Positions 9,536 to 22,900 of a stretch of 64,000 nucleotides of DNA are shown here, one piece after another. A model generated the notes under the pieces. It was not told the DNA's origin. It saw only the letters and a program-made list of their open reading frames with translations, and searched no databases. Every line of letters begins with the position of its first letter. The first letter of the stretch is position 1. The stretch is from Hyalella azteca (Eukaryota > Arthropoda > Malacostraca > Amphipoda > Hyalellidae), in NCBI RefSeq assembly GCF_000764305.2, contig NW_025936313.1:124001-188000 (forward strand), in the 5' to 3' direction. A program made the translations under genes and the position numbers.

Positions 9536-12500
9536 ATGGAGTTGATTTGTGCTTTGCAACAATATTCCTGGGGTGTTAAGGGAAAACTTTCCAGTGTGGC
9601 TCAGCTTGCTCAAGCCTCACAGGTTGATGTTGCTATTGATGACTCCACACCATATGCTGAACTTTGGATGGGTACACATCCTAATGGACCTTCCTTAATA
9701 AAAGGTCAGTATCATCACTTCCAATTGCATACTCATTAGAGTAATTAGACTGATTTTCAGGCATTGATAACAGTTTGATAGTTTTAGATAATTTCTTTGG
9801 TTAATCTATGTATTTTTTAAATTCATAAAATTGTATCTTCTGCACATTATTCTTACCATGGTACCACCTGTCCAGAAGTGGGATTTGGCAGGTGGTAACA
9901 TTTTTATTGCAAAGATGTGCCTACCTCCTATAGATACTGGGAAGCTACTTTGTAGAGTTTATTAATTTTTTCCTTGGGTCAATACTTGTGGCGACAAATG
10001 TGCCACCAGCCTTTACTCAATAGCAATGTGCTAATTTGTTTTGTCATATTACCAAAATAGATTAGAAATATTTTATTTATTAACTATATTGTATTCAAGC
10101 ATAGGAGAAAGTTAAATAGAATTATATGCTCATGAACTTACTTATGTGCTTGTATTAAAAATAATAGGTAAAATGTCATTGTATATTTGTGCATAAAATC
10201 AATGGCTGTACGTATTTTTTTAATGCATCATTATTTTTTTAATATAGGGATAAGCCAGAAAGAGCATATTATATGTATAAATCCATTATTGAACCATGTT
10301 ATTAGAGCAAGAAGATAAATTGATGATAAATTAGTTAGAAAAAATCCTACAAATTTTAACTTCATGGTACTATTAATTTTTTAGTTAAATTATGTCCAAC
10401 TGATTGCTTTAATGCAGACTTCTTGAGATTTGTTAAGTTATCATTCAATGCTTTTTCCTAAAAAAATAAATTATAATAATTTAAATGATTTCAGGCACCA
10501 AGCGACTGCTTTCTTCATACATCCAAGAGAATCCAGAGTGTTTGGGCAAAATTGTGACTTCAAAGTTTGGTCCCAATTTACCGTTCCTTTTCAAGGTGCT
10601 CAGTGTGAACCAAGCTCTCTCAATACAAGCACATCCAAATAAGGTTAGCCCATTCAGTATTCATATGCATTGGCTACAACCTTCCTTTTTATACAATTTT
10701 AACATGAGGGGTTTAAATGAAGTTGAACAGAAGATTTTTTTTATCACATAGATTTAAAGGCCAATTTAGCTTCCGAAGTAGGTATATTTGGCTTTTATTA
10801 TATGCTTATGTTGAACTTAATACGATTGCTTTCTTTATTGTTAAATGTTGATGTTAATGAGCAGAGTCATGCTGAGGAGCTTCATGCTAGCCGTCCAGAT
10901 GTGTACAAAGACCCGAACCACAAGCCTGAGATGACCATTGCCTTGACTCCTTTTCTTGCTCTCTGTGGCTTCAGGCCTCAACAAGAAATAGTTCAGTTTT
11001 TCCAAGGTAGGTTATTTTTTTAGAGTTTTTTTACATGGTTGATTTGAGCTATTTAATTTCTTAGCATGAAATAGTGCTAGAGAAAATATTATAAGATGAT
11101 TATTTTTATGTAGGATTTGTTGAAGTCGCAAGTCTTACTAATAATTTTATTGTTGTTCTTCTTAATTTGTCAAATTAAGACTTTTGAGTGGATTTCAAAA
11201 TTCAAACGTGATGTTTTCAAGGGAATTTTATTATGATATTGGCCATTTAGCCCAGCATTTCCTGGGCTTGATAACCCTTGTAACTTTAAAAATTGTTATT
11301 CCATATCTTGTAAATAACAAAGCTAGATGTGCTAATTAAAGAAAGGTCCATTCAAATTCTAATTTTATGTAGGAGGTAGAACTCTCATTTGACTCTTGTT
11401 TTGAAATAATTCAATATTTCAAAATATTCTTTTCAAACAAAATTTTGATATACCTACCAACTTGGACATAAATTTCAATTTTCAAACTGATCAGTTCAAA
11501 CTCATTATGGATATGCACTCTATAGCTGCTATATACTATACCTAGTGTATAAGTACACATGTATGGTGCAAGTCTTCAAACACCCCAAACATTGACAAAT
11601 AAAGGTAGTCAAAGTCTCTAAAAACAACTCATGCCAATTTGAGTTGCAAAAGAATGAAGGAACGCGCCCATAACAAATTTTTATTTAGATCACGAGGTGC
11701 CATCACTTGTTCTACAGTCATTCAGGACCTATACCAATGACATGAAATCAAAAAGGTGACCACAAGATATCTCCTTCATGTCATAATCCATTTAAAGAGT
11801 TTTGCAATTTTGTATAAATTCTTGGGTGCTGTTTTGGTTTTTTTTTTTTTGTCATCATTGCTAGAGAAGTTAACTTAACCAAATTTTTATTGGAACTAGG
11901 TATTTTATGTTGGACCTACTTAAACTTTAAGTCTAACAATAATTTCAACTTTGCTGTTAATTTAATGTGCCTATAGATTCAACATAAGGGTTTTGTCAAT
12001 TTGGCCTAATTTAGCTTCCTAGTTGAAAACAACTTGCAAGTCTAGCCTGAAAATTTTTGAGCATTTACAATAGTAGAAGTCTCAAAGTTTGGTACAAATT
12101 TCAGTGCTAAGCCCATTTTTCAAAATTTATGAGGAAAAACAGAAAATTTTCTTTAGACTTTAGAGGCTAAATATTAATAAGATTAAGACATTTCAACTAG
12201 TTAACAATTATAAAGCTAAGTAAATGTTTTATAATACTTGCAGAACCTTTGCTTAATATAATAGTGAATTATATTTATTCAAGACTCTATATTTGAATGA
12301 GATGTTCCTTGTAAACCTCATATTTGAATTTTCAAATCCTTCAAAAAAATATAATTTCACAAATCGAGAAAAACAAGACAAAGATTGTTAATAAGAATTA
12401 CTCTATGGTTTTCAAAAATAATTGCAGTAAAGAAGCACTGCTGCCTAACCAGACCACAAAATATTATCTTTATAATAGCTTGGTGCATTAAATTTCAGAT

Positions 12501-14141
12501 ATTCCTGAGCTGGTGAGTGTAGTTGGCCGGGCAGCTGCTGAGGAGTTCTCTACTGCACCATCAGCCTCTACCCTGCAGGCCTGCTTCTCTGGCCTCATGC
12601 GAGCCTCAAAAGACGTGGTGGAGGAAGCTCTTGTAGGGCTGGAAAAGAGACTGCTAGCCATGGGTGACTTAAAAATGCTGTGATGATGCATTTTTTAATA
12701 ATGCAATTTTTATAATGCATTTTGTCATAGAAGCATATATAAAATATTTCTGTAAATTTTAACCTTTAGCAAATTAATCCTGAGCTTTAGTCGAGATATT
12801 ATAATCAGAAACTGTATCCAAGTTAATCTAAAATTGCCTGATCTAGTTCATAAATTTTGTGTGGTATTTCAATCGGAAATTACCGCAGGCACTGAAGATG
12901 CCGATCGTCTACATGCCTCCACGTTCCTAAAAACACTGAGCCAGTATCCAGGGGACGGTGGCTGCTTTGCACTCTACCTTCTGAACCTTATTGAACTACA
13001 GCCCGGGCAAGCCATGTTCCTTGGTCCCAATGTCATCCATGCCTACTTGCATGGCGGTATGTCGTGATTTATGATTTACACAAATAATATTTCCGATGAG
13101 AATTACTAGAAGTAGCAAGAGTTGAAGTTGCACCGAAAGAAACATATTTCTGTTGAAGAGAAATATGTATACTATTGAAATTATTTGGGACGAAGTATTA
13201 TTTATAGTATCATTTCGTCAAGTCCTTAGTTCTGTTTTTGACTGTGAATTTTCACACTCTGACATAGTGAATCACAGCCGTGTCAATTTATTCTCTCGCA
13301 GATTTATAAAGTATTTGGTGACTTAGTTTTGTTTGTGTTGCGCGCAGACTGCGTGGAGTGCATGGCGTGTTCAGACAACGTGGTGCGAGCTGGTCTCACT
13401 CCCAAGTACCAGGACGTGGACACTTTGATTGCTATGCTCGAGTACCAAATGTCTGATGCTCACTCCAGGATTTTCAAGCCCACCAAGCTTGATGCTTCGT
13501 GCGAGCTTTTCAACCCTCCTGTGCCAGACTTTGCTGTTGAAGCCATCAAGGCAAGTAATTTATGTACATCAAGTTCACTGTTTATGGTCATCACACTGAA
13601 GGATTTTGTGATAAAATATACATTTGATATATTAAATAAGTATTATGTTTGGGAAACTAGGATCAATATAGCATCATTTGACGCACTATTGTTCAGAATA
13701 CATTCAATTACTGTGAAGAAGCTCCTGCATGTTTAATGAGCTCTGGTATAATAGATTTGTACGAAAGCTACCACAACGCCGGGATGAAGCGTGAGCCTGG
13801 CAGGCTTCTGCTTGAAAAGTCAAATGACATAACGTAATGAACATGGAATTAATTAAAATGAACAAAATTTTTGCGTTAGCCGTTTGATTCCATGTATTAT
13901 GAATGTAGTTGCTGGTTTTCAGGTAGCCAGCGGGAAGTGCTACAGCGTGCGGTCGGTAGACTCGTGCAGTCTGCTGCTGGTGGTGCAGGGCGCTGCCTCC
14001 GTCACGGCGAGCTCTCCTGCCATGCCTGCCCCTCCAGCTTCTGTGGTGCGCGGATCAGTGCTGTTCCTCCCTGCCAACTACTCCATCACCGTCGAGCCGT
14101 CACAAGATCTGGTGGCCTTCAGGGCGCTCTGCGAGCCGTGA
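9536..14141 (+). CDS. MPI: Mannose-6-phosphate isomerase (type I phosphomannose isomerase), complete
   Basis: Exons: 9536-9704, 10495-10643, 10865-11006, 12499-12663, 12889-13056, 13348-13550, 13923-14141; all phases agree and give 404 aa (human MPI about 423). The cytosolic zinc enzyme interconverts mannose-6-phosphate and fructose-6-phosphate, feeding GDP-mannose and N-glycosylation. Diagnostic sequence: QQYSWG near the N-terminus, [21 protein letters not shown], and the zinc ligands Gln101 and His103 (SIQAHPNK), Glu128 (NHKPEM) and His259 (NVIHAYLHG). Arg278 lies in VRAGLTPK. The ATG was chosen because it directly precedes the conserved ALQQYSWG block. Intron 6 appears to be GC-AG (AAG|GCAAGT); the others are GT-AG. 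Exon 1 to exon 2 joins as KG|TKRLL. A LINE ends about 590 bp upstream. No damage was seen. Confidence 0.95.
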
Positions 14142-16989
14142 ACGAATGGATCATCTAGTGCTGTGCGTGATCTAGAATCACTACACTATGTGCATATTTA
14201 AACTTCAGTATGACAAGAATCAGTTTCATCATCGTGCAAGAACTTGCAGAAAAGCTTCTACAATGATGAGGACTAATCAACAAGTGGTATATGTTCCTAA
14301 AAAGTATTTTTTTTATCAGGACTTGTATCTGTGCAAATGAAGTTACTAAGCAATCCATTCGATTCTTCTGCTATTGAAATTGTTAGACTTTAGTGTATCG
14401 ATCGTTCATTGAACCAAAGATTTATTATTTCTTTAAATAAGGTCATGAATTAGGAAGATGTTGATTGTTTATCCACGATTTCTTTACTAGTTTTACACTT
14501 ACAATATATCAGTTTGATTTAATGATTTTTCACTGTTAAATTACAATATTTAAGTTAGTAATAATTCCAATTTGATTTACCGAGATTATGAATTTCAAAG
14601 GGATCAAAGCAGGTTAAAACGATGCTGTTAAAGCTTTCTTCAGTTGTTACCCAAGTATTTGTTAAAGAAGTATCATGTTTCTTTAGTTGTTACCCAAGTA
14701 TCATGAATTGTTTGAACGCTTTCATAAGTTTACACTGGATCTTGTTTTCTGTTGTTACTGCTGTGCTCCTGTCAGCCGTCCGTTGTTCAAACTGCAGGCA
14801 TGCGATGTGTTTCTAATAGTTTCCGCACCAGAAATATGAAGTGACTTCTGTTACTGGAGCATACTAGTTCATAAATCTTTTAAATGAACAATAAATAACG
14901 TAGCTTTATATAGGATATAATCTCGAAAAGACTACTACCTAATTTTAAATCGACAGCGAAAGGATTAAAAGAAATATTTGTAATATAACAGATTCTGAAT
15001 TTTAACCTTAATTCAATATTAGTTTGTGTTTGGATCAAGCAGTAGAGAAAAGTGTTAATTTGACACTGTAATTACTGACTTTACATACTCTCGTGTACAT
15101 TTCATTCATGAATAGTAATTTACATGCACGAGAAGCATGCTGAGGATGAAAAGTAGGGGCAAAAATTAGTTAATTACATAAGTTACGAATTAAACGCGAT
15201 GAAGAAACTAACTTGAGAAAATCGAAATGACGAAACTACTTTCAGTTACTCGAGATTAAAATTTGTTATGATAATAATATTCAGTTCTATATATTCTACA
15301 TTCATGGGTAAAGTTCAAGCATAAACATTACAATTGATACAGGCAAAAATGTGCTGATGCTTTCATGAGTTAAGCTGCCAGAAATTGGCGTTTCTAAGCG
15401 CTTACTGTTACCATGAAAGATGAACACACAATTAACAACTATGAAAATAACAACGAGAGGCGCAGCAGCAGGCCATAAATTTATGATAATGAAGCAGCAA
15501 ATTGCCTAACGGGAGTCAACACACACTACATGCAATAACTATATTTAGCCTCAGCGATAGAAGCCACAGACTACGCTGGAACACCGTAAGCCAGACCAGG
15601 AAAGTTCTGCTTAAAGCAAATAGCACCGCAAGTTTACAGCCAATGGTTATGCATGCTTGCTCATAAACAAGCAGTTCTGAATCCAGCCTAGCCTATTCAG
15701 GCTGATCCGATTCTCAACCTTTTGCAGTCAAGGGTCAGCTCTGCCTGGTTTGTTTAGAGAAAGAGAATTGTTGCAACGCTAGCAGATTAGGCAAGAGCCT
15801 AGACTGGAGTAAGTTAGGCCGGATGCTACGACCATTTTAAGCACTGGCTGTTGAGACACGCTATGGCTTTAAGCACTTCACTTCGTAGGCTATTGTGCCC
15901 TTAAGCGTGCTAATCAACGCACATAGGAATTAGACCTGAAGTGTGAAGCTGGGAAAGCTGGACTCCGGCATGCACCCCAAATTTTGCTAATTCTACTCTA
16001 TGATATTAAATATTAGTAATAAGCACACGCTTCTACTGTAAACTTATATAATAATGATCATTGGCTTGACGCAAAGATGGTGGCAGGATGTTACGGCACA
16101 GTTTTACTCTGTTTAATTTTTGTAGTATTCATTTGTGAGATATTTATGATATTGAGACAAATCGAATTAAGGCCATTTGAATCAATTAAAAATGAACTTT
16201 CATAGCCTAGCTAATACTTGGTGATATGCGTCTCCAAGAGAAAAGACGAGACCATAATAAGAAACTTTGTTAGTAGCTGTTTCAATGCTTTTATCTACGA
16301 GACATCTAACGACTACAAAGAAGTTAAAACTACCCAAATAACAACGGTACATTCTGTTACTAGACTACTGACCAGAGCTTGAGAATACAGTGTGACTAGG
16401 AGGAAAAGGGCGCAATACCATAACAATGCATTAACGTTAGTTAATATTAAACAAAACGCGCAAATTGCAAACACAGCCACTTTAAAACATCTAGCATACA
16501 ATGGCATTCTAACAAATTCATATACTTAGAATTGCGCAGGTAAGTAATCCACTTAGCGAATCGAGATCAATCAATGATCGCATGAAATGATACATTATAA
16601 TCACACTGAAGAGACATCCCAGGTGAGAGAGTGAACACGGTTACTTGAACACCGGCGGGCATGCCACTCGCTGCTGTCCTTCCAATTGCATCAATCGAAA
16701 CACTGTTCAATAAATGTGCGCAGTTGCTCATCACTTCGGTATAACTTGCCTCATTAAGCACACTTGCTGCAATCATCATGATTGAAACAACGAAGATTAA
16801 GTATGTTTTCAGCGCATTTTCTCATTTATATAAATGGAAAAAAAGGCGCTCGTCATCCGTCCGTCCGTCCACTCACTGCAGTGAGTACTGATCTATTTTT
16901 TTCTTTAAGCGCACGCCTAAAGCATTACTTCAGACACAATAATTAAATTAATGAGATGAGCAGGCTCGGTAGACCTGCCATATTAAAGT
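14142..16989. other. Convergent intergenic region, MPI to SGCB
   Basis: This holds the 3' UTRs of the two converging genes and AT-rich spacer. The open frames here (for example 16567-16779, minus) show no family resemblance or splice support. A direct repeat of GTTACCCAAGTAT lies near 14647 and 14690. The only repeat family recognised is at 16811-16900. Confidence 0.5.
16811..16900. repeat. Second copy of the GGAC-tetramer TIR family (inverted)
   Basis: It starts AGCGCATTTTCTCATTTATA, passes a CCGT tetramer run (about 16857-16869), and reaches ACTCACTGCAGTGAGTACTG. These are the same elements, in inverse order, as at 4203-4348. It is shortened relative to that copy. Confidence 0.55.
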
Positions 16990-19900
16990 TTACATCTGCA
17001 TGCAGGGGTTCAGGAAGGAAGCGCAGGTTATGCGATGTCGGGCGCTGCGCCTCATATTGTCCAGAGGTACAGGCACGCGGAAAAGTTGACCTTCGGCGAG
17101 CGTGGTCCTAGTTTCATTAGCAGCAAGGTTTACTGGACCAGAAGAAACATGTGCTGGCGAGGTTTTGCTGCACACGCATAGCTTGTATTGACCTCTGTCC
17201 TTGGTGTGGTCCACGGGACCAGCCAATGGCAAGTTGTTAACCTCAACGAAAATACCGCCGGACCCGCCATCCAACACAAGTGAGCCATTCAGGGAGCGCA
17301 GGAAAATGTCTTCGTCAGCGCTCCATTCAATAGTTCGGCCTTCCATGGACACACCTTCGCTGCCCTTCAGGCGGATCTGATCATTCAGGAGGTTGTTAAT
17401 ACATGGCTGCACATGAGCATTTAATGCACTTCAAGGTTAAGTTTCATGGCTGAATTGCTGTTTATGTTATTTTATATTTTTATGACTAGATAAAATGTTT
17501 TCCACATCTTAAGCATTTTTTGCTTTATAGTTTTCAAAATTTCCTTCATATTTGTCTTCCATTGCGAATAACATTGAATATATTTTCAACAATTTTTTCT
17601 CTCCCTTAAAAAACTAGCAATGTGTATACTCTGATAATAGACTTAGCAAGTCAGCTTTCCGGTAACAATTTGCAACACCTACTCATTTAACCGGGCTGTG
17701 TTTTTTTTCACTGGGATATAGAAAATTCAATTTCATTTAACAGGGTTGGAACAAAATTAGAAATGTGTAAAATGTATAGAAATTAACCCACCGTTGAGTC
17801 TGCTCTGACCCTCAAGCTTGAGAAGGTTGGGCTTACAAAACGAGATGTCTGGGTTCGCTGCACCTGGAGGTTCTTCACCCCTCTGGGCACTCCAAAGCTC
17901 GGGTGAGCTGTACTGAACACAACCTCCCCAGACTGCGGCTCCACCACCTACAACCATAACATATTTTCAGTAGAAAACGTAAATTAGGTAAAAATATACC
18001 ACTTGGACATTTTATTAAAGAATAAATCTCTGTTCATGATTCAAACTTTACTTTCAATATTCATATGCATATCTGACCATGAATCTTTCAACGTTGTGGA
18101 TACGCAAAGCCTGTTGGGTGACGTGGATGGCTGGAGATGGCCGCACTGTATTCAAACCCACAGAAATCTGCCCAAGTAATTTAATTTTTTTCATGAATAG
18201 TCATCATAGAGAATGGCTGTTGCCCATTCAGTCATGAAAAGTTTTGGGAGATTTTTATATATAAAAATTAGGAGTTGAATTAAATAAAATTAATTTAATT
18301 TCAAATACTGACAGGGGTTTTACCTGGCTGTTGTCAGCAACAATAGACAGCGGTTCTCCTGCATAAGAAGACACAGCTCCATTCTGTTGCTGTATGATGC
18401 CTAGATCAGCCATGCCAAAAAACTTCAGCATTCGCCTATCGGGAGACAACATTTTTTAGCCATAGAATTGGATGAATATATGTGACACAGTAACTTACAC
18501 TTAAATTTTCTCTTACAAATTAACGAGGTAAATATAATTATATCTCCATAAAAACAAAGCAAAGGCACACATGATTTTGAAAGTCCAAAAAATGTTTGCA
18601 AGACTAAAACTATCAGACAGGTTTTGTGTCAACCTGGATTCAAGCTACATCGCTGCTCAACCAATTTTTTTTTGCAAATCCCGCCATTATAGGAAATTAA
18701 GTCATGAGCACAATTGATATATGCCCAAGGTAGTCATGGGAAGGAAAGGTGTCAAATTTGTTAAGTAATGTTATAGATTAATGGATGAAGTCTTGCTTTA
18801 CTAAAAAGTAATGATACAATGAATTTTATGCCAGCAGCGTTTTAAATCTGCACTTTCTGAAAGTGCATAAAGTCTGAAAAACAGACTTTCTGAAATTGAG
18901 AAAAGAAAATACAAAAAAACATGCCATCTTATTATTAAGTTACTTGCCACTTACTCATCGGAAGTGATAAACTCAATGCTCTCCATGCCGATTCCAAGCC
19001 TGAGCACGCCCATTGCAAAGAATGTGAGAGCCAGGTTGCCCAGAGCCAGAACAAGTAGCACCAACACCAGCAGCCAAAATATGAAGCTTCCATCATTTTG
19101 AACTTTTTCGGAAGCAACAACAGATCTGGAACAAAATAATCCTGTCTTAAAAAATATAGAGTACAATTTACAGATTAAGAAATAGAGGAACATTATTCTA
19201 GAATATATGTGCATTTATTATGTGTCATGTAGCAGATGAACTATCTACTTCAACTAGTCATGTATACAGAACAGTGCAAAAAAATTGCAAGCTCATAAAC
19301 AAACCAATGCCCAACTCTCCAAGAAACCAACTCCCACAAGAATACCATGTACAAGCAAGAATTTTATTGCAACTAAGAAGGCAATAAACTTATTTAAAAC
19401 ATGAGGAACAATTTATTGATAGCAAATATCATATCAAAGCTGTCCAGTCCAATGGAATGGGTAACCACATGACAATGATGAGAGAACCTTACAAAACCGA
19501 CACTGGCATGCACTAAACGATTTCCTTTTTAAGCAAGTGACTAGAGCTTTACTGCCATTTTTGCCATGAGCTCCCTGCGAGAGGAATTACCTCTATTTAT
19601 TTGTTAATAAAATTACATGATTGGGCCTGTCTCACAAAGGAATAGGGTTTAGTGGAATTTTCTCATACAAAATGAACTTTGTGAAAGTAATGGTCCATGC
19701 TGTTTGTGCAGGACAATCTCAATTCAATAATTTTTTGCAGACCTCTGCAAAGTGTGAGTGGTGGCATTATTTGCAGTGCTGCTGCAGCTATAATTAAATG
19801 CCACTCATTGATTACTAATATGCTGTGTGAGACACAAATCATCAGTCATCCATCACACAGCTGCTGGCAGCAGCAGCAATCAAACTTTATATGGTTAAAT

Positions 19901-22900
19901 TAATTAATACAAATGCTGCAACTATTGACACATGATGGCTTTGTGAGAAGACATGATTGCATCATCACATAGCTGCAGCTACTGGTTCCAGCAGTCATCA
20001 CATCAAAAAATACATGGTTATTAATTGATATACATGCTTCACTATGACTATTGATATGTTGTGGCATTGTGAGAAGATATGATGGCGTCAAAGCATCAAA
20101 CTCTATAACAAAACTGAATTGATCATCAAACCAAATCAATATAACCCAATACCATATAACCTAACCCAATTCCCCCAGCCCACTTCATCCCAAGTAAACC
20201 CTACACAATTCAATCAATAGTAATCAACACAACCAAATTTAACCAAACCCACTCCAACACAACATAGTATAATACACTAGATCGCATTAAAATGCAGAAG
20301 TTTGCATTAAAATGCACTAGATTGCATCAAAACACACTAGATTGCATTAAAATGCACTATATCGCATTAAACCCTACTGGATCACATTGAAACGCACTAC
20401 ATTGCATTAAAATGCACTAGATCACATTAAAACATACTAAATTGCATTAAAACGCACTGGATCACATTAAAATGCACTACATCACATTAAAACACTCTAC
20501 ATTGCATTAGAGCAAACTACCATGTTGCATTTAAACGCATCAGATCGCATTAAAATGCAATATTCCGCACAAAAACGCGATATCTCGCATTAAAATGCAC
20601 TAGATTGCATTAGAACTAATGCAATTTCAATACTAGATCTAATACTATAATGCTAATTGCGTTCTAATGCATCTAATCTACATATTTCATGCTATTTTTG
20701 GAGCCACAAAAATAAAGATTCTAGCTAGACAAACATGCTGTAAAGTAAGGCCTTTTAGCTCGAGATATTGGCGTCTTTTCAAGCTTTTCATCAGCCACCT
20801 CGACCTTAAATTGGCGTTTATGACCGATCATAAACTATAGATCGATCGTCCATGATCGTCCAGCAAACCTTCACTTCCAGGATCAGAGGGATGGAAGAGT
20901 TGAACTACTGGGAGAGGTTGAGGCGCCTGGGTCTGTACTCACTGCAGAGGAGACGGGAGAGGTATGTCATTCTTTACACATGGAAAATGATGACTGGAAT
21001 GGTGCCAAACTTCGAGGGCGAGACCTTCAGGATTGAGACATATCACAACGAGAGAACGGGGAGACTGTGCAAGATCTCCCCATTACGTAACAGATCCGCA
21101 GTCAGATTTCAATCCCTGCGGAAAGGATCACTTTCCCTGGCAGGGCCAAGGCTGTTCAACGTCCTACCAAAGGATCTAAGAGAGGGGGAGTACACCCTGG
21201 AGACCTTCAAGAGACAACTGGACGTTTTCCTGGGCACAATCCCAGATCGACCTCCCCTGCAACACTACCAGCGGCAAGAAGCAAGCAACAGCATCGTGCA
21301 TCAGGTGGCCCAAATGAGGGCGGATGAACGATAATCAGAAGCGGCGATCCATCGTGGCCTGGGACTGCTATGTCCCAAACAAGTGCCAAGATTACCAAGA
21401 GTACCAAGATTACCAAGACCGATTGTAAACTATGGGTTGAATGAGCAACACCACAGTCATTATGCGCATCTTCAGCTTGTTTTGTTGCTTGTATCTGTTA
21501 CCCGATTGTTATGAGCGTACATCCGCTGCTATTACTGAATAAACTGTTCTCTAATCCAACCACAATCTGCTGAAAGCACATGATAGTTCTAATACGTTCT
21601 AGTGCCCCCGATCTCTGCCGCGTCTACGTCGTGGGGGTACCCTGGCCTGAGCGTCGGCCGGATACCCGGCATACACGTGGGCCAGGCCAAACGGCAGAGG
21701 CCCCCCCGCCCGGATCGCTACCGGACGGAGGCTCCTTCACTTTTTCTTCTAAGGGCAGGGGAACCTCGGCCTCCCATTCCCCCTACCCACATCTTTGGCC
21801 GCCTATCTTTCCTGGGGCTCCTTGTGTCCTTCTCTCCTCCCATCTCTTCTTCTTACTCGTTCTTCTTCTCCTGACCCAGGGTATCCACCCCAACCCGGGC
21901 CCACACCCCTGCTCGGTCTGCTCCCTCCCAGTCACGTGGCGTGGATATTCGTTCCGGTGCTCCAGGTGCAACGCCTGGACCCACAAGCGATGCTCCGGCC
22001 TGCGCTCCATTAGTCTCTACTCCGAAGATTGGATCTGCCCTACGTGCAGACGGTCTGACCCGTTCCCAGCCAGACCCTCCTCCCCCTCGCCCCCCCGCCC
22101 CCCCCCATGCTGGCCCCCTCCCACCTCTGCGTCCTCCAGTTCAACTGCAACGGGATTCAATCCAGTGCGGTTGAACTGGTACTTACCTCGCTAAGAACGA
22201 CGTGGCGGTTGCCTGTCTCCAAGAGACCAAGCTATCACCTGCATCTCGCCCCCACTCTTTCCCCGGATACGAGCTGGAGCGCAGGGACCACCCCGGTGGT
22301 CACGGTGGCGGTCTCCTCATCCTGATTCGCCACGATGTCTCGTACACCGGGCAAGACATCTCTCCCCTCCTACGCGGCGACACCACAATGGAGGCTATAG
22401 CTATTTCCACTCCTCTTAAATGGTTCCCCTCTTTGCATCATCAATGTTTATATCCCTTCAGCCTCCTCCTGCCCCCCGGGATATTCCCCGGAACTTTCTG
22501 ACATAGTCTCCATACCGGGCGACTGTCTGATAGTTGGCAATTTTTTTTTTACTAATTTTTTTTTTAACCTTCCTGGTTCTCCCACACGGATGACTAGAGA
22601 GCCGCAGCGCAAGGAGCCGTAGTCGACGACCTCGTCGCCGGTTCCTCCCTTGCCTTCCTCAACGAGGATTCCCATACCCGCCTCCCCTCCCACGGCCCAC
22701 CCTCCTCTCCGGACCTCGCCATCATCAGCGATCATCTACTCCTCGACACCTTCTGGACTCCTCAAGTCGCCCTTAACTCAGACCACCTGCCCATCCTGAT
22801 TCATCTCCCTTCCTCCGTCGACTCTCCGACCCCCCGGGCTGCCTGCTCATACGTCAACTTCAAAAAAGCTGACTGGCCCGCCTACAAGGCAGCAATCGAA

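Noticed and set aside
16567..16779. Minus-strand 70-codon ORF with a possible signal-like start
   Set aside because: No homology recognised, no splice support, in the 3' flank of SGCB.
20270..20690. CRISPR-like regular array
   Set aside because: The units are contiguous 20-bp degenerate repeats with no unique spacers, in animal DNA; it is a minisatellite.
22448..22735. Minus-strand Gly-rich ORF within LINE copy 2
   Set aside because: Produced by GC-rich codon bias on the opposite strand of the LINE.
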